Of a DNA stretch of 64,000 nt, positions 47,491 to 59,150 are shown piece by piece. Numbering within the stretch: position 1 is the stretch's first letter; each line of letters begins with the position of its first letter. The notes beneath the pieces were generated by a model. It saw nothing but the letters and a program-made list of their open reading frames with translations. It was not told the origin of the DNA and did not search any database. The position numbers were made by a program, and so were the translations under genes. The stretch comes from Microvelia longipes (Eukaryota; Arthropoda; Insecta; Hemiptera; Veliidae), in contig JACMZG010001863.1 in assembly GCA_018340805.1 (NCBI GenBank), forward strand, positions 23,769,625 to 23,833,624. The letters are read 5' to 3'.

Positions 47491-48743
47491 TTATCTCTGT
47501 TTAGAAGCTTTCTTGGTAGAAGCAGTAGTGGTAGGAGCAGCAGTGGTAGGAGTAGTAGTGGTAGGAGTTTTAGGAGGAGATGGATTGAATCGTGTGCGCA
47601 AATCAGTATAACATGCACCATTACCTCCATCAAATTCATCCTTTGTTGCAATTGATTCATCGGCCTTAGATTTATTAATTTTGTTAAGAGTAACAGCTCG
47701 CTGAAAATTAAATTTACGTGAAGGAATTCTTAAATAAATATATGGAAGTTTCATAATAACTTTACATGATAAAAAAATATTTCAGATCAAATAAGTTTTC
47801 TAAGTTTAAAATAAAACTAAATTAGTACACATATAGATCAGAAATTTGCGACGGCAATGATAAATAAAATAGGAATTAAAAGTTTTTGCACAACCTGAGG
47901 AATTTTTTGGCCAGTATTTTTTGGGTAGGCACAATTGGTTTTATTCAATAACTTTTAAGAATCAGTTGTCTATGCTCTAGTTATTTAGATACTTGCATAT
48001 ATGTTTGAGGTAGTGCTGTATTTATTTTAAAATTTTACATTGCTATAGTTACAGATCAGCTATTATAAGCAAGTGTAACAATTTAGTTACCTGTGTGTTT
48101 TGGGGAATTATGAAGTAAGAATGGATACAACAATTTAACTTCCCCTCAAAACTGACCGAACTTTATGACAATGCAAATCAAACCTGTTCAACAGCTTTAA
48201 AGACATTGATGAAATTTTCTGATGCTAATTTCCTCAGTTCTTGACTGCTCCATTTATGTTTTCCACCACTTCCACTCATCAGAAAATCAAATAAAGTAGG
48301 AAACTTGCTTACATCTTCTAAACCTTTAGGTGTTGTCCTAAAAAAGAAAAAATAGAGGTAATTAACTTAATGAAATAGAAAGAAAAACCTCTCTGTAGAA
48401 TAAAACTTCTATTGGTGAAGAGCTTTCAACCAGGGTGAAACCTTTGAATTTATAAAAGAAAGAAGAGGAAGATTATGTTTTAGTAGCCTATTTCTGAGTA
48501 TGAATAATATACATAAAACTAAAACATAGACTCAATCTTCTTCCAGTTTTACTTTGAAGGTTTACACTGATGATGACCTCTTACAGTGTTCAAACATTTT
48601 GCCAATAAACATTCAATTCTATAAAAAGATTTATACTTAATAAAGACCTAACAAAAATAAAATGCATATAGTTATTTTTAAAAAAGAACTAAAAATTGTT
48701 TACAGAAAAATCAATATTATCATATTATTTATTATATATATAT

Positions 48744-48786
<43 letters not shown>

Positions 48787-48973
48787 TTATAATTAATTAT
48801 ATAAAGATAATCTAAAAAAAAGATCAGAGAAAAAAGGAGCCACAGTAAAAAAATGTTTACTGTGTTCACTGTACAATTTTTATATTATTATTATTATAAT
48901 AATTAATAATTTATAAGGTTACTTATGTAACCTTTTATTTATAACCTTATTATTAACTAATAGGTATTATATG

Positions 48974-49005
<32 letters not shown>

Positions 49006-52000
49006 ATTTTATATATATATTATACTATATATATATAATTATATATATATATAGTATTATATATAGTATTATATATATATATATATACAATAAGTATATA
49101 TATACCTGGTATATATAAACAAAAGGATATTCACAATAGGGTATGATCCTAAGGTCTCCTTTTTTATTATAATCCTTATATTTCAATATTTAAGATGATC
49201 ATCCCAACATACAATATGGACTTAGTTATTGTATAATTAATTGTTAAGACTTATAAATATAATTTTTAAAAGTTTACAATTACAAAGTGAAAACAAAATA
49301 AAGTAAAATGAAAATAACTTACTCCATATTATCAAAGTTTGAACCTATACCAACTTTGTGAATAGATAATGTTTTCAATAGAGCATTCAATTTATCTTAA
49401 ACAAAAATATAAAGCAAAATTAAAGAATTAATCAATTATTTTAAAACTATCACAAGAAAACCTTCATGAAAAATAAAATAAACAATAAAATACTATAAAA
49501 GATACACACCAGCAACATCAGTGTGGCTACAATTGGTATCATTAGCACATACTTGTCCAGGTGAAAATGGCACCATTACTAAACCAATGAGTGTCTGAAA
49601 CGGAATAAATAATTTAAAATGATGTTTTATACAATAATTATCACAGAAAAAATAACTTAACAGTAAGGCAAAGATAATATAGATCCATACTATTTATCAG
49701 GTTGTTTTATTTATTTATCACTTCTCATTATGAGCCATCAAAAAATAATTATATGAACCACCATTCAAGTATAGTCAATTATCTTGCTTTAAGAGGATTC
49801 AAGATGATTCTATACTGAGACTACTCAAGGAAATTTATGATGGTTCCAAAGATTATTTGGTAACTACATAATCTTTGGATGTTCTATGCCAGGTCTATTC
49901 AAGGAGATTCATGATGGTTCTATGCTATGTCTTGCTGAAGGGGAGTCATGACGGTTCTATCCTGGGTCTACTAGGATTCATATGAAGTCTATGCTAGGTC
50001 TACTCAAGGGGATCCATGATAGGTCTACTCAAGGGGATTCATGATGAGTATGCTAGGTCTACTCAAGGGGATTCTGATGAGTCTATGCATAGGTCTACTC
50101 AAGGGATTCATGATGGTCTATCCATATTCATGCTATGCTAGGTCTACTCAAAGGGATGCATGATGGCTCTATGCTAGGTCAACATGCTGTTTTAATAATT
50201 TATTTAATTTAAATACACACCTGGTACCAGGTATCTTAGAACTTTTCCCTTTTAAAGTAAGTTTAAATCTCAATATAAGGAACTCTGTGCTTGCATTACA
50301 AGTAAAATATCCCTACTTGTACTAACTAAATAATAATGTATGAATTTTTTAACTTAAAACAAGTATCCACGATTGCATATTTTTATCAATTTTATTAGGA
50401 TTAGAGGTTTGTAAATGATTTATTAAAATATATTATTTATATAAATAAATCAAATAAACCTTATTGAGACTCGTTAATGTATCTTCTTTAACGTTAAAAG
50501 GACTTGAAATGGTGGCTAAAGCTGAATGTGAAAATATAACAGGTGAAGTTGTCGAATTGGTAACACTTTTAATAACTGCATCAGAACAGCCTGTTAAATC
50601 TATCATCATTCCAAGTCTGTTCATTTCTGCAATAATTTTCTGAAAGAAGAAAATAAAAAGTTAGTTATGAATTGATTGATTCTTAAAGTTGTAGAAACTA
50701 TAAGTCTTCAGCTATTAAATTAAAATATTTGTTGTTTCAATGTCAGTAACTTAAACGAGGATGTTTCTTGTTTTTGATTGGAAGAGTAGGTTTAGGTAGT
50801 TGAAGCATTTTGCTTGTTACATTTCTTAGGTGTCTCTCACATGTGTCAAATATTCATGTTTTGCACAATTCGGTAGTATCAAATGATATATGATTTGCTT
50901 GCAGCATGATGGCGGGAAGAGAGCACCACTCGTCTTTGGTATATTCTTCGGAATTTTAATTGAAGGTCAGAGAGAGTTCTGGTTGCTGATGTATACTGGT
51001 GGCAAAACCTTCAATGAGAAAGATAAATCAAGAGGTCTGTTTGGACTCAAAATACTTTGAACTATCAGAAAAATAATTATTAATAAAACCTTTGACAAAA
51101 ATGTACACTTATTTTTTAAAATTTAAAATATTAATGTAAAATAAAAAGGGGAAATTGGAGGGAATTTACTATACTTGGAAAAAGTTAGTTGCAGGGAAGT
51201 GTGTCACCAGCTCATCTGTCTCAAAATTGGTGAATCATAAGTTAAAAGTGTAAACACCAATTTGTTTCCAATTTTTGGGACCTTTAAGAGCTGAGATATT
51301 AAAAATTTATTAAAAAAATCCACAAAATATATTAACAATGATATACATATATGAGGCATCAAGATATAAACGGCAGATTATATAGAGCTAAATTAAGGCA
51401 TTTAACAATTAGATGCTGATCAAGAAGTGAAAATGTGGCATGCTTACACTGTTTCTTTTGTACAGCTAGTCCTAAAAGGAATGAAATATGTCATGTAAGT
51501 TTATGTTATTTTTATTTTATATTTACACTTTATTTAAATAATTAATTAATAAAATTTGATAATAATTTTAAAGACTAGAGGAGCAGCATTGAGAGTTGAG
51601 ATAATAGGAAGTTTAAGTATAAACACTTATTCAAATTAATAGACTATATGGTTCACAAACTGTTAACATGAAAACATTTAAATTTATTACCTTTCCAAAT
51701 TCTTCAAGTCCAGTGTTCTCATCAATCCTAAATATAAAAAATACACCAATAAAATAACTTGAATTAAAAATATTTTATAATAAGCTTATCTTTATAGTCA
51801 CTGTAGAGTTCACAAGTAAGCTTATATTATGAAAAGAAATCATAAATTGGACCAAAATATACGATATGTCCACAGATCAAGTAGCCTACACAAATGAAAC
51901 AAATCATAGAGCAACATTTCTAAATATTTTTGCTCATTTAAAAATGGCCTCATATAACATTAGAAACGTTGTCTTGTGTACCGTTTACCAATAAAAGGAA

Positions 52001-55000
52001 ACTTTTTAATCATTTACAAAGAGATCTAATATTGACAAACAATTTGTTTTCATACTGGCCCTTTTTTAGATAATAGGATAAAATAGAATTTAGATGATAA
52101 TAGATTTTAATAATAGGATAATAGGATACATGGCTCCAATAACCATTACTTTGATAGGGAAATCAAAAGCTGAAATACTAATTTTACATCTATAATGTCA
52201 GGGGTATGACACTTCAGAAAAGGGGCCAGAGGGCAAAATATTATGTAATTCTTAATTTGTTACTGAACCTTGTTTATGAAAAATCTAAAGATTTATAAAG
52301 AATACATTTTTTTCCTATAAACAAATGTTCAACTTATTTTACTTTGGTCTGTTTTAAAATAAAACAAACCATAATGGTACTTTATGGATCCAATGTACTA
52401 AATATTGATTTAGAAGTAGGAAATATCTTAGTTTTTAAACAAGGAAACATTTTTATTAGGAGAGACGTTTTTTTTCAAAATATGAAATTTTCAGACAACT
52501 AAATCCGTGGGCACTAAAATGCAACCAAGAGAAGTATTTTTAAATTCAGTTTTTGAAAAAAAGGTTACTTTAAATAAAAAAATTTGATTGATCAGATGCT
52601 AACATTTTTCAAAATTAAAATTAAAAGTACGAAAATTATAAAATACAATAACTTAAATTAAAATTAAAGACTATCTAGGTCTATCTAGACCCCTACAAAT
52701 ACATTTTTTGATCTGTTTTTATTTAGATTCCTTTACAATTTTGGACACCTAAATTATTTATTTATTTATTCTAAAGTTACTTTGGTCGAAGGTGGTTTTT
52801 TCAATTAGTGGTGGATACAAATGGTTCCTATTCATTATCAAAAGAAATTAGAAAAAATGAGACAAAGGCAAAAAAAACAAATTACAAACCAGGGTGGATA
52901 ACATGGTTTATTAATAGTATTGTTATATCCTGCTAGAGCAACTATTCTTACTCCTAAATCATAGTACATTCTAAGTACAGCCAGCCTGCTATCAATATTA
53001 TGACCACCCCATAAGCTAATAATTGTTCCTGTCTTCTTATTACTAAATGCTTTGGCAATATCTGAAAAAAAATATTGTAAAAAGAAAATGTAATCTTGTT
53101 TGGCCACTAACTAAAAATTTACAAATCTATTTTTAGATTTGCGAAAAGCCTTTGATACTGTTAATCATTCCATACTTGTTAAAAAACTTCATGATTCTGG
53201 TTTAGGTCCCTTACTAGTAGCTCTGATAAAAAGTTATCTTAATTGTCGAAAACAGAAAACAAAAATTGGTGATCAGTTTAGCTCTTACTTAACAGTAAAC
53301 GATGGAGTGTCTCAAGGCACTGTCTTAGGCCCTCTGCTTTTTCTTGTTTACATAAATGGCCTATTAATTTTAAATCCCGATATTGAAATTCTATCATTTG
53401 CCTATGATACAACATTAATAGTTTCTGGTAATTCATGGAAAAATGTTTTTAGGAATACCGACAAATTTTTAAATATTATCTATTCATGGTTAAACCAAAA
53501 TTTACTTCACTTAAATCTTTCTAAAACTGTGTATATTTGGTTTACTCAATCAAGGAGTTCTCTACCTCCTCAATCTTTAACTCTAAATACTGTAGAACCA
53601 GATGGCAGTAAATCTCTTCCTCTCAAAAGAGTACTTTTAACTAAATTTTTAGAATCCATATTGATTTTCAATTAAACTGGTCAACATGTAAAATTCTTAA
53701 CAGATAAAATAAGATACTTAACATTTTTACTATCTAAGTTAAAAAATATTGTCAATGTAAATCAAATGAAAATAGTATATCATTCACTTGTGCAATCAAT
53801 CTTAATGTATGGTATTATTGGGTGGGGAGGAGCCTCTACAACCCACTTAAATCCTTTAATTATATCACATAAAAAGCTTCTTAAAATTATTTTCAAACTT
53901 CCCATTCAATTTTCTACTGAAGACTTGTACCAAACAGTTGGTCTGTTAAGCATTAAAGCACTTTATTATAAATGTAGTATTTTATATCTTTCTAAACACC
54001 AACTATGTACAACTAATCCTGTAAGTACTTCATATAATCTGAGAAATTGCTCTAAATATAATGTTCCTTATTGTAATAAAAGTTTTGGCCAACATCACAT
54101 TAATTTTATAGGACCTGTTTTGTTTTGCTAAATAAATTTCCATTTGATGTAAAAGAAAAAGTTACTAAGGCCCGTATTCAAAGACATTTTTCTAACATTC
54201 TCCATAAGGAACAAGGAGAATGTTAGGAAAATGTCTTTGAATACGGGCCTAAGTCTTTTAAAAAAAGTATACATAGTTGGCTAATCTCTTACTCTCAACA
54301 GGAGCTAAATCAGCTAGGCCACATTATAGAGCCTAAACAAAATTAGAAAAAAGTATATAAACAAAAAACTTGCAATGTTCAATAAAAAAAATTAATAAGG
54401 GTATTTTTATCAACTATAGTGATATATTTTAATATGTTTTAAATGACTAAAAATTAATGTTATAAAATGTGATATTTATGCAATAATGATAATATAATCT
54501 GGTAATAACTCTTATTAATATGCTCTAAAATGTAACTTGTTTTCTTTTACCTCTCTAAGAATGTATTTTTACTATAAATGCTATTTCCTTTCTATTTTTT
54601 ATTATTTTTTTTTAAATTTATTCTTAATAATTAGTAATGCTGTTTCATTCTATTTTAATTCTATTATTTAAGGATTCTAAATAAAGGTTTCACACCAAAT
54701 TAAATTTTATTGTTTAACAATTCCTTAATTCTGTTCTTTGCCTATTTTTAGTTTATTGTTATTTAATTTCTAAATACTGTATTTAGCTCTTCATTCTCTT
54801 TTTAGCTTATCTTAAAGTACTAGGTACTGACTGATAATCTCTAAATATTGTTTTTTAATTCCTAAATAATGTTACTAGTCTTTAAGTGTTATTGTTTGAT
54901 AATTCTAGATACTGTTCAGTCAATTTTTTTTAAATGTTATTTTATAATAATTTATATTCTTGATTCACTCTTTTAAAATTTTTTAATGCTCCTCCACTCT

Positions 55001-58000
55001 CAGGCTCAGCCTTGTGGCGATGCACTCTTTTATTCTTAGTATAAAGACAATTCATATGTGTATTGTATTATAGTTAAAAAAAATGTATTATAAATCAAAT
55101 AAAGGATATTTGAATTTGAATATTGTATTTTTTGGAATAAAAGAAAATGTCTACAAGAAAAATTAATGTGACAAAAAACTCATACACATTTGTTTCTGAT
55201 GAAATAAATGTGTAAATTCAGTAGAAAACCAGTAACTTCAAACAATGGACAACTTTAGTTACAATTCCATGTATCCATTACAGACCCAGATAGACAAGAC
55301 GAGTGACCAAATCCAGTTGGTTAGTAACCCCATTTGTTGCTGAGGTATGTATCTCACCTCCCGTCTTAAAAATAATATAAAATAATAATGATTGTCCTAC
55401 AAACACAGAAATTTTAAGTCACATTTTGTTTATTAAAACTCATTTTGATTTTGATTGCCCTAGCAATCAGTGAAATTTAAAGAAGTTATCATTGATTATT
55501 TATTTACTTTTCTTGTTGATTTCTTTTGTTTAATTTTTGAACTACTTTTCCTATGCTTTTTGTATACCTTTTAATTTAACAGTTAAGAATACAAATATAA
55601 TACAAGAAGAGGTAAGAATACAAAAATAATACAAGAAGAGGAAAGAAAACAAGAATTCTTGCCTACACATAAATAAAATAATTCTTAACTTAATTAAGGT
55701 TATTTGGTTACAAATATAATTTAAGAAAAAAATCTTAAGTTATTTAAAAGATTTTTAAATACTTTGATTTTATCTTTATGCTTTGAATTCTAAAAAGTTA
55801 ATAGTATATAGAGCCAAGCTTAGAATAATAGTATACAGAGAAGGGAGCACTACTGATAACACGAAAGGCGGTTCACTGGTGGTCTTAAGTAATGCTGCCA
55901 CCCTAACAATATACAATTTTCAAAATATACAAAAGTTGGCAATACTTCTGGTTGCTGAATTATTATGTTCTATTATTAATTAATGATTGATTATTCATAA
56001 AATACAAATATAAATATCGGTGCATTACAATATTTAAAGCATTTTAAATTGTAGTCTTTTTATTAAAATTATATTAAAAGTAGTCCTCGTCAACTAAATT
56101 TAGTTCCTGTATTTCGCTACCCTTTTGCCATCTAAGACTGGTTTTATTAATTACTCAGCAGGTGTTTTAAGTTATAATATTTGTTCTTTACGATCTGTCT
56201 TTATTAATAGATATTTATGACACATAATTAAAATAATGTTTTGTTGTTAGGGTGGTACCCCTACTTAAGACCACCAGTCCACCGGCTTTCGTGTTATCAG
56301 TGGAATTACATTCTGTTTACCGTCCTGTGCTCCTTCTATATATAGTATTATTCTAAGGAGCCAAGTTAAATATTTACCCTGCGGCTGCTTCACTAATGTC
56401 ATTTTGTTATCAGGGTCAGCTATTAGCCTTTTCATAAGATCAATTTGTTCCAATGATTGGGCAACGGCATCCTTGTATTGAGAGTCGCAACTAGTGTTTA
56501 TGCTGAATACCTAAAAATATAAAAATAAATTAAAACTTATCTTAACGATAAAATTTATAGTCCTAGACTATTGAGGAAAACTTGGAAAAACTCCTCAACA
56601 TATTTTTTTTATTTATTTTTGAATAAACAAAATTTTCTATTCTGAACACGAATCTTTGATCGTAAACCTCATAATCATATCTATTATTTTTAATTTTTTT
56701 CATTTTTACCATAGGTATAGAGGAAAAGTATTGTATTGGCAAAAAATTCGAAACCGGGATGAAACCGGAATTATTCGTTCCAGGTGTTTTTAAGACCTCC
56801 TGAGTGGTTTTTTACAAAGTTGACTGTCTGTATGTATGGGTGTGTGTGTCTGTTAGCATCGTTGCTCCTAGTGTATTTATGCTAGAGAGATGAAACTTTG
56901 TATAAAAAACAGTCTTTAGCTGTAGTTGTGCTATTTGGATAATAATTTATTTATGACGTCATTAACCCGCAATAATGACTAAGCGAAAATTTCAAAAATC
57001 ATAAAACGCGGAAAATTATGCAATCAGATTGAGATTTAGCACGCATGTAGCCAAGTATAAGACTAACATATGTGCCAAGTCTTATCCCAGTATCAGCATT
57101 AGTTAATAATAAAAGATAATTAGATAAAAAATAATCTAATTTAGTTGGAATTTAGTACAAATCTATACATTTACGATATAAATAAGTACATTAAGTTTCA
57201 TTTTAATACAAGTATATATATGATTTTTGATGGAACATAAAAGTAAAGCAGCAATGAGTTTGATCAGTGCTTTATACCCATAAAGCACTGATGGGTATAA
57301 TAAGCACTGATTTTTAGCAGTCACCAACTGCTAAAAATGAAACGCATATATTTACAATCTGATGACTAGCGAAGCGAGTCCGAAGACATGTTGCAGTATA
57401 AGTTTGGCGAATTGTTTATTCTGAGGACGAGCGAAGCGAGTTGAAAGTAGGGGATGAGTGTTGCGAATCCGATGTGATGAGGAAAAGTTCCGAGGTACCC
57501 CGTACCCGATTTTTTTATTATGTTTATCAAGTGAGCTTGTATAGAAATCTCCAATATTATGCAAATATTCTTTTACATAATATCTCTGAAATATACCTGA
57601 TAAACACTATAATATACATGATGATGTATCACTTGGGTAAGTGATACATCATTATGTATGACACATCGATGGCCTTGGTAGCATATACCGAAATAAGTGT
57701 CATTTACTTATTCACTAAAAATATACTTATTTTCTATCGAACTTAAGAAGAGTTGTAACAAGCTCTGTCTCAGTTGAATATGGGTAGAATAAGTACAAGT
57801 AGTATAAGTCTCTTTGGGTATAAAATACATCTCACAATGAAGCCTCAGCTGCAAGGAGGCCGAGTTACAGTTGTCCAATACCAAAATGATTAAAATAGTT
57901 AAAAAATTACCTGCGTTCCAACTAACCCTTTTCTCAACCTGAAAAGATCAGTTTGGCAAGTAAGGCAAGAAGCTCCTTTCCAATAGTCACTTAGGTTTGT

Positions 58001-58067
58001 ATTTAAAAGGACATTTGATATTCTGTCCACATAAAGATTTTTTAAATTCTTCGATAAACTGTTTGCT
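47491..58067 (-). CDS. Membrane-dipeptidase (DPEP/M19) homologue, predicted pseudoenzyme; 5' incomplete
   Basis: Exons in transcription order: 57911-58067, 56378-56510, 52890-53061, 51691-51727, 50460-50639, 49510-49594, 49323-49395, 48184-48337, 47491-47700. All introns are GT-AG with consistent phase, giving about 400 residues. Landmarks of renal dipeptidase are clear: CDSQYKDAV, GGHNIDSRLAVLR, EMNRLGMMIDL, PVIFSHSA, PKGLEDVSKFP and FKAVEQ. DPEP enzymes use two zinc ions to cleave dipeptides at the cell surface. Here, numbering from residue 1 of the first visible exon, the bridging Glu is Trp114, the substrate His is Gly141, a zinc His is Gly183 and the catalytic Asp is Asn274; only the zinc His at 204 remains. 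The signal peptide and HxD-containing exon were not found. The C-terminus is a Pro/Thr-rich run with no hydrophobic GPI signal, so a secreted product is possible. The function of the inactive form is unknown. Confidence 0.88.
48393..48625. mobile_element. Foldback element built from Penelope-like 3' ends
   Basis: The left part (CTATTGGTGAAGAGCTTTCAACC) and the right part (CACTGATGATGACCTC, then CAAACATTTTGCCAATAAA) are inverted diverged copies of one module, joined by AAGATTATGTTTTAG against a near complement. The module matches the 3' end of the Penelope-like element at 62900-62985 (TTGGCAAAGCGCTTTCAACC, GATGATGGCCTC). It lies in the intron between exons 7 and 8 of the dipeptidase-like gene. 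Confidence 0.55.
48724..49105. repeat. TA microsatellite tracts
   Basis: Two TA-rich runs (about 48724-48782 and 48966-49105) are separated by AT-rich DNA containing a TAAGGTTACTTATGTAACCTTATTTATAACCTTA-like inverted motif near 48914-48948. They lie in the intron between exons 7 and 8 of the dipeptidase-like gene. Confidence 0.8.
49790..50180. repeat. Minisatellite, ~36-40-bp unit
   Basis: About ten diverged copies of a unit built from CTATGCTAGGTCTACTCAAG and GGGATTCATGATGG. Copies are more alike toward the right, and lengths vary. It lies in the intron between exons 5 and 6 of the dipeptidase-like gene. Confidence 0.85.
53120..54131 (+). pseudogene. LINE reverse-transcriptase fragment (frameshifted)
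   Basis: The first frame (53120-53674) shows RT motifs: FLDLRKAFDTVNHSILVKKL, VSQGTVLGPLLFLVYINGL and FAYDTTL. The last replaces the catalytic FADD with FAYD, so polymerase activity is expected to be lost. After a frame break near 53640-53680, the second frame (53766-54131) continues the post-RT region (YHSLVQSILMYGIIGWGGAS) to a premature stop, with further ORF remnants on both sides of the hairpin insertion. Reverse transcriptases of this kind copy LINE RNA at a nicked target; this copy is dead. Confidence 0.85.
54170..54248. mobile_element. 79-bp hairpin element with 5-bp target duplication
   Basis: The 34-nt arms 54170-54203 and 54215-54248 are reverse complements with a single T/C difference (a G-U pair in RNA), around an 11-nt loop. 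CTAAG occurs immediately before (54165-54169) and after (54249-54253). It interrupts the LINE ORF remnant, which is collinear on both sides, so it is a later insertion. It is too short to encode anything. Confidence 0.85.
55797..56366. mobile_element. ~570-bp TIR element beside a splice donor
   Basis: The left arm at about 55797-55910 (CTTAGAATAATAGTATAC, GATAACACGAAAGGCGG, CTGGTGGTCTTAAGTA) is repeated inverted at about 56240-56366. The right end lies about a dozen bases from the donor of the dipeptidase-like exon ending at 56378. No coding sequence is seen inside. Confidence 0.75.
56700..57525 (-). repeat. Dispersed repeat family A, minus-strand copy
   Basis: In reverse complement it carries GGTACGGGGTACCTCGGAAC, CACATCGGATTCGCAACACT, CTCGCTTCGCTCGTCCTCAG, then AGGAGGTCTTAAAAACACCT and GGAACGAATAATTCCGG in the order of the 45-46-kb copy. 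It lies in the first visible intron of the dipeptidase-like gene. Short palindromes occur beside it (about 57262-57307 and 57618-57655). Confidence 0.7.
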
Positions 58068-58194
58068 CTAAAAAAAATAAAATTAACAGTATTATTAGTT
58101 TTCGTCACCTGCAACCACGTTTTCTGCACGTGTGTAGAAAACGTATTGTGTTTACTCTAAAAATCTATTGATTTTTACTTTGATAAAAACCAAG

Positions 58195-58430
58195 GTTTCA
58201 TCAAAATCGTCCGTTTCAGGAAGTTTTTTATGACCTTCTGAGTGAGTTTTCATAAAAAAAAAAAACAGTGTTTTCATCATTCTGTCTGTCCGCAGACAAA
58301 ACGATGAAATTCACTGTGTCACACATAATTCCCACTGTGTTCACGCTAGAGAAATTAGACTTGGCACAAAAATAAGACACAAAACCTAGAAGTGCAGCTC
58401 GTAAGATAATATTTTTACCACAATAAAAAC
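58195..58430 (-). repeat. Dispersed repeat family A, partial copy
   Basis: The reverse complement shows the later part of the family (CTCTAGCGTGAACACAGTGG, CTCACTCAGAAGGTC, CTGAAACGGACGA). It is truncated relative to the copy at 56700-57525. Confidence 0.5.
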
Positions 58431-58439
58431 AAATATAAC

Positions 58440-59150
58440 TTAATCGAAAGAACCCCACCCATAATTATTGTTCATTAAATAGTAAAATAAAAAAAACAGG
58501 CATTTGTTTTGCTGTAATAAACATTTAACCATAGTTTCTCTCTCTAAGACTATTTCTGTTAACAGTAAGCCTCAAAGATATTGGTCAGAGCTATCAGAGC
58601 TAAATGGGGGTGTTATGGTGGCCCATAGCATAAAAGCTGTATGTTAGTACAAACCACTAATCAAGTGGAATGTATTCTAAAAGATGCCTCTAACATCATA
58701 AAATTCGACGCGGTGGTCCGCATGCCGGGCGAATTTCTTTTGGAATGCGTGTTTCCGTGCTTAACAATGCATTTCTAGCTTAAGGTTCCGGTGTCTGCAT
58801 TATAACTTAAGCAGTTATTAAATTATCAAGGACTGCTCGAAACACATTTTTTCTATAATTTTCGAAGGAACTGTGCATAATTATCCTGTTAGTTATACAA
58901 AACTATGCCTCTAAAATTAGTAGTGCATACTATTATTTGCTCTAGTTTAAAGCTAAGTTATTAGTGCATTTCCTTTAGAAATACAGAAAAAATGAGTTAC
59001 GAGTAGTGCTTCATAATTAAGTAACTGCTTAAGTTATAATAGTCCAAGAGCCAGACCTGAAAAAATGTGACTCATTTTGTACTATTTCAAACCAAATTTT
59101 TCTGAAAATATACCTTAAATTATAAAGTAAAAGCATTGTCTGCCTATCCA
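58440..59150. other. Intergenic or 5'-intron DNA without recognised exon
   Basis: The missing N-terminal exon of the dipeptidase-like gene could lie here or beyond the mobile elements, but no signal-peptide-like or HxD-bearing open segment with a good donor was found. Confidence 0.4.

Larger units (their letters stand above)
53110..55121 (+). mobile_element. 5'-truncated LINE (CR1/Jockey-like) with TTTGAA-type tail
   Basis: It starts abruptly inside the RT domain, continues through a disrupted ORF, then a non-coding 3' region ending AAAGGATATTTGAATTTGAA, a short repeat tail typical of CR1/L2/Jockey-type LINEs. It is opposite in orientation to the host gene and lies in the intron next to exon 3 (52890-53061). 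A 79-bp hairpin element (54170-54248) interrupts it. Confidence 0.75.

Noticed and set aside
47466..47660. Leucine-rich minus-strand ORF resembling a membrane segment
   Set aside because: A shadow frame of the Pro/Thr-rich tail of the dipeptidase-like protein.
49790..50180. CRISPR-like array
   Set aside because: Repeats are contiguous and diverged with no unique spacers, in an animal intron; it is a minisatellite.
57640..57662. HND-like codons (reverse strand) as the missing dipeptidase N-terminal exon
   Set aside because: Lies between two mapped exons, inside a palindrome, with no splice sites.
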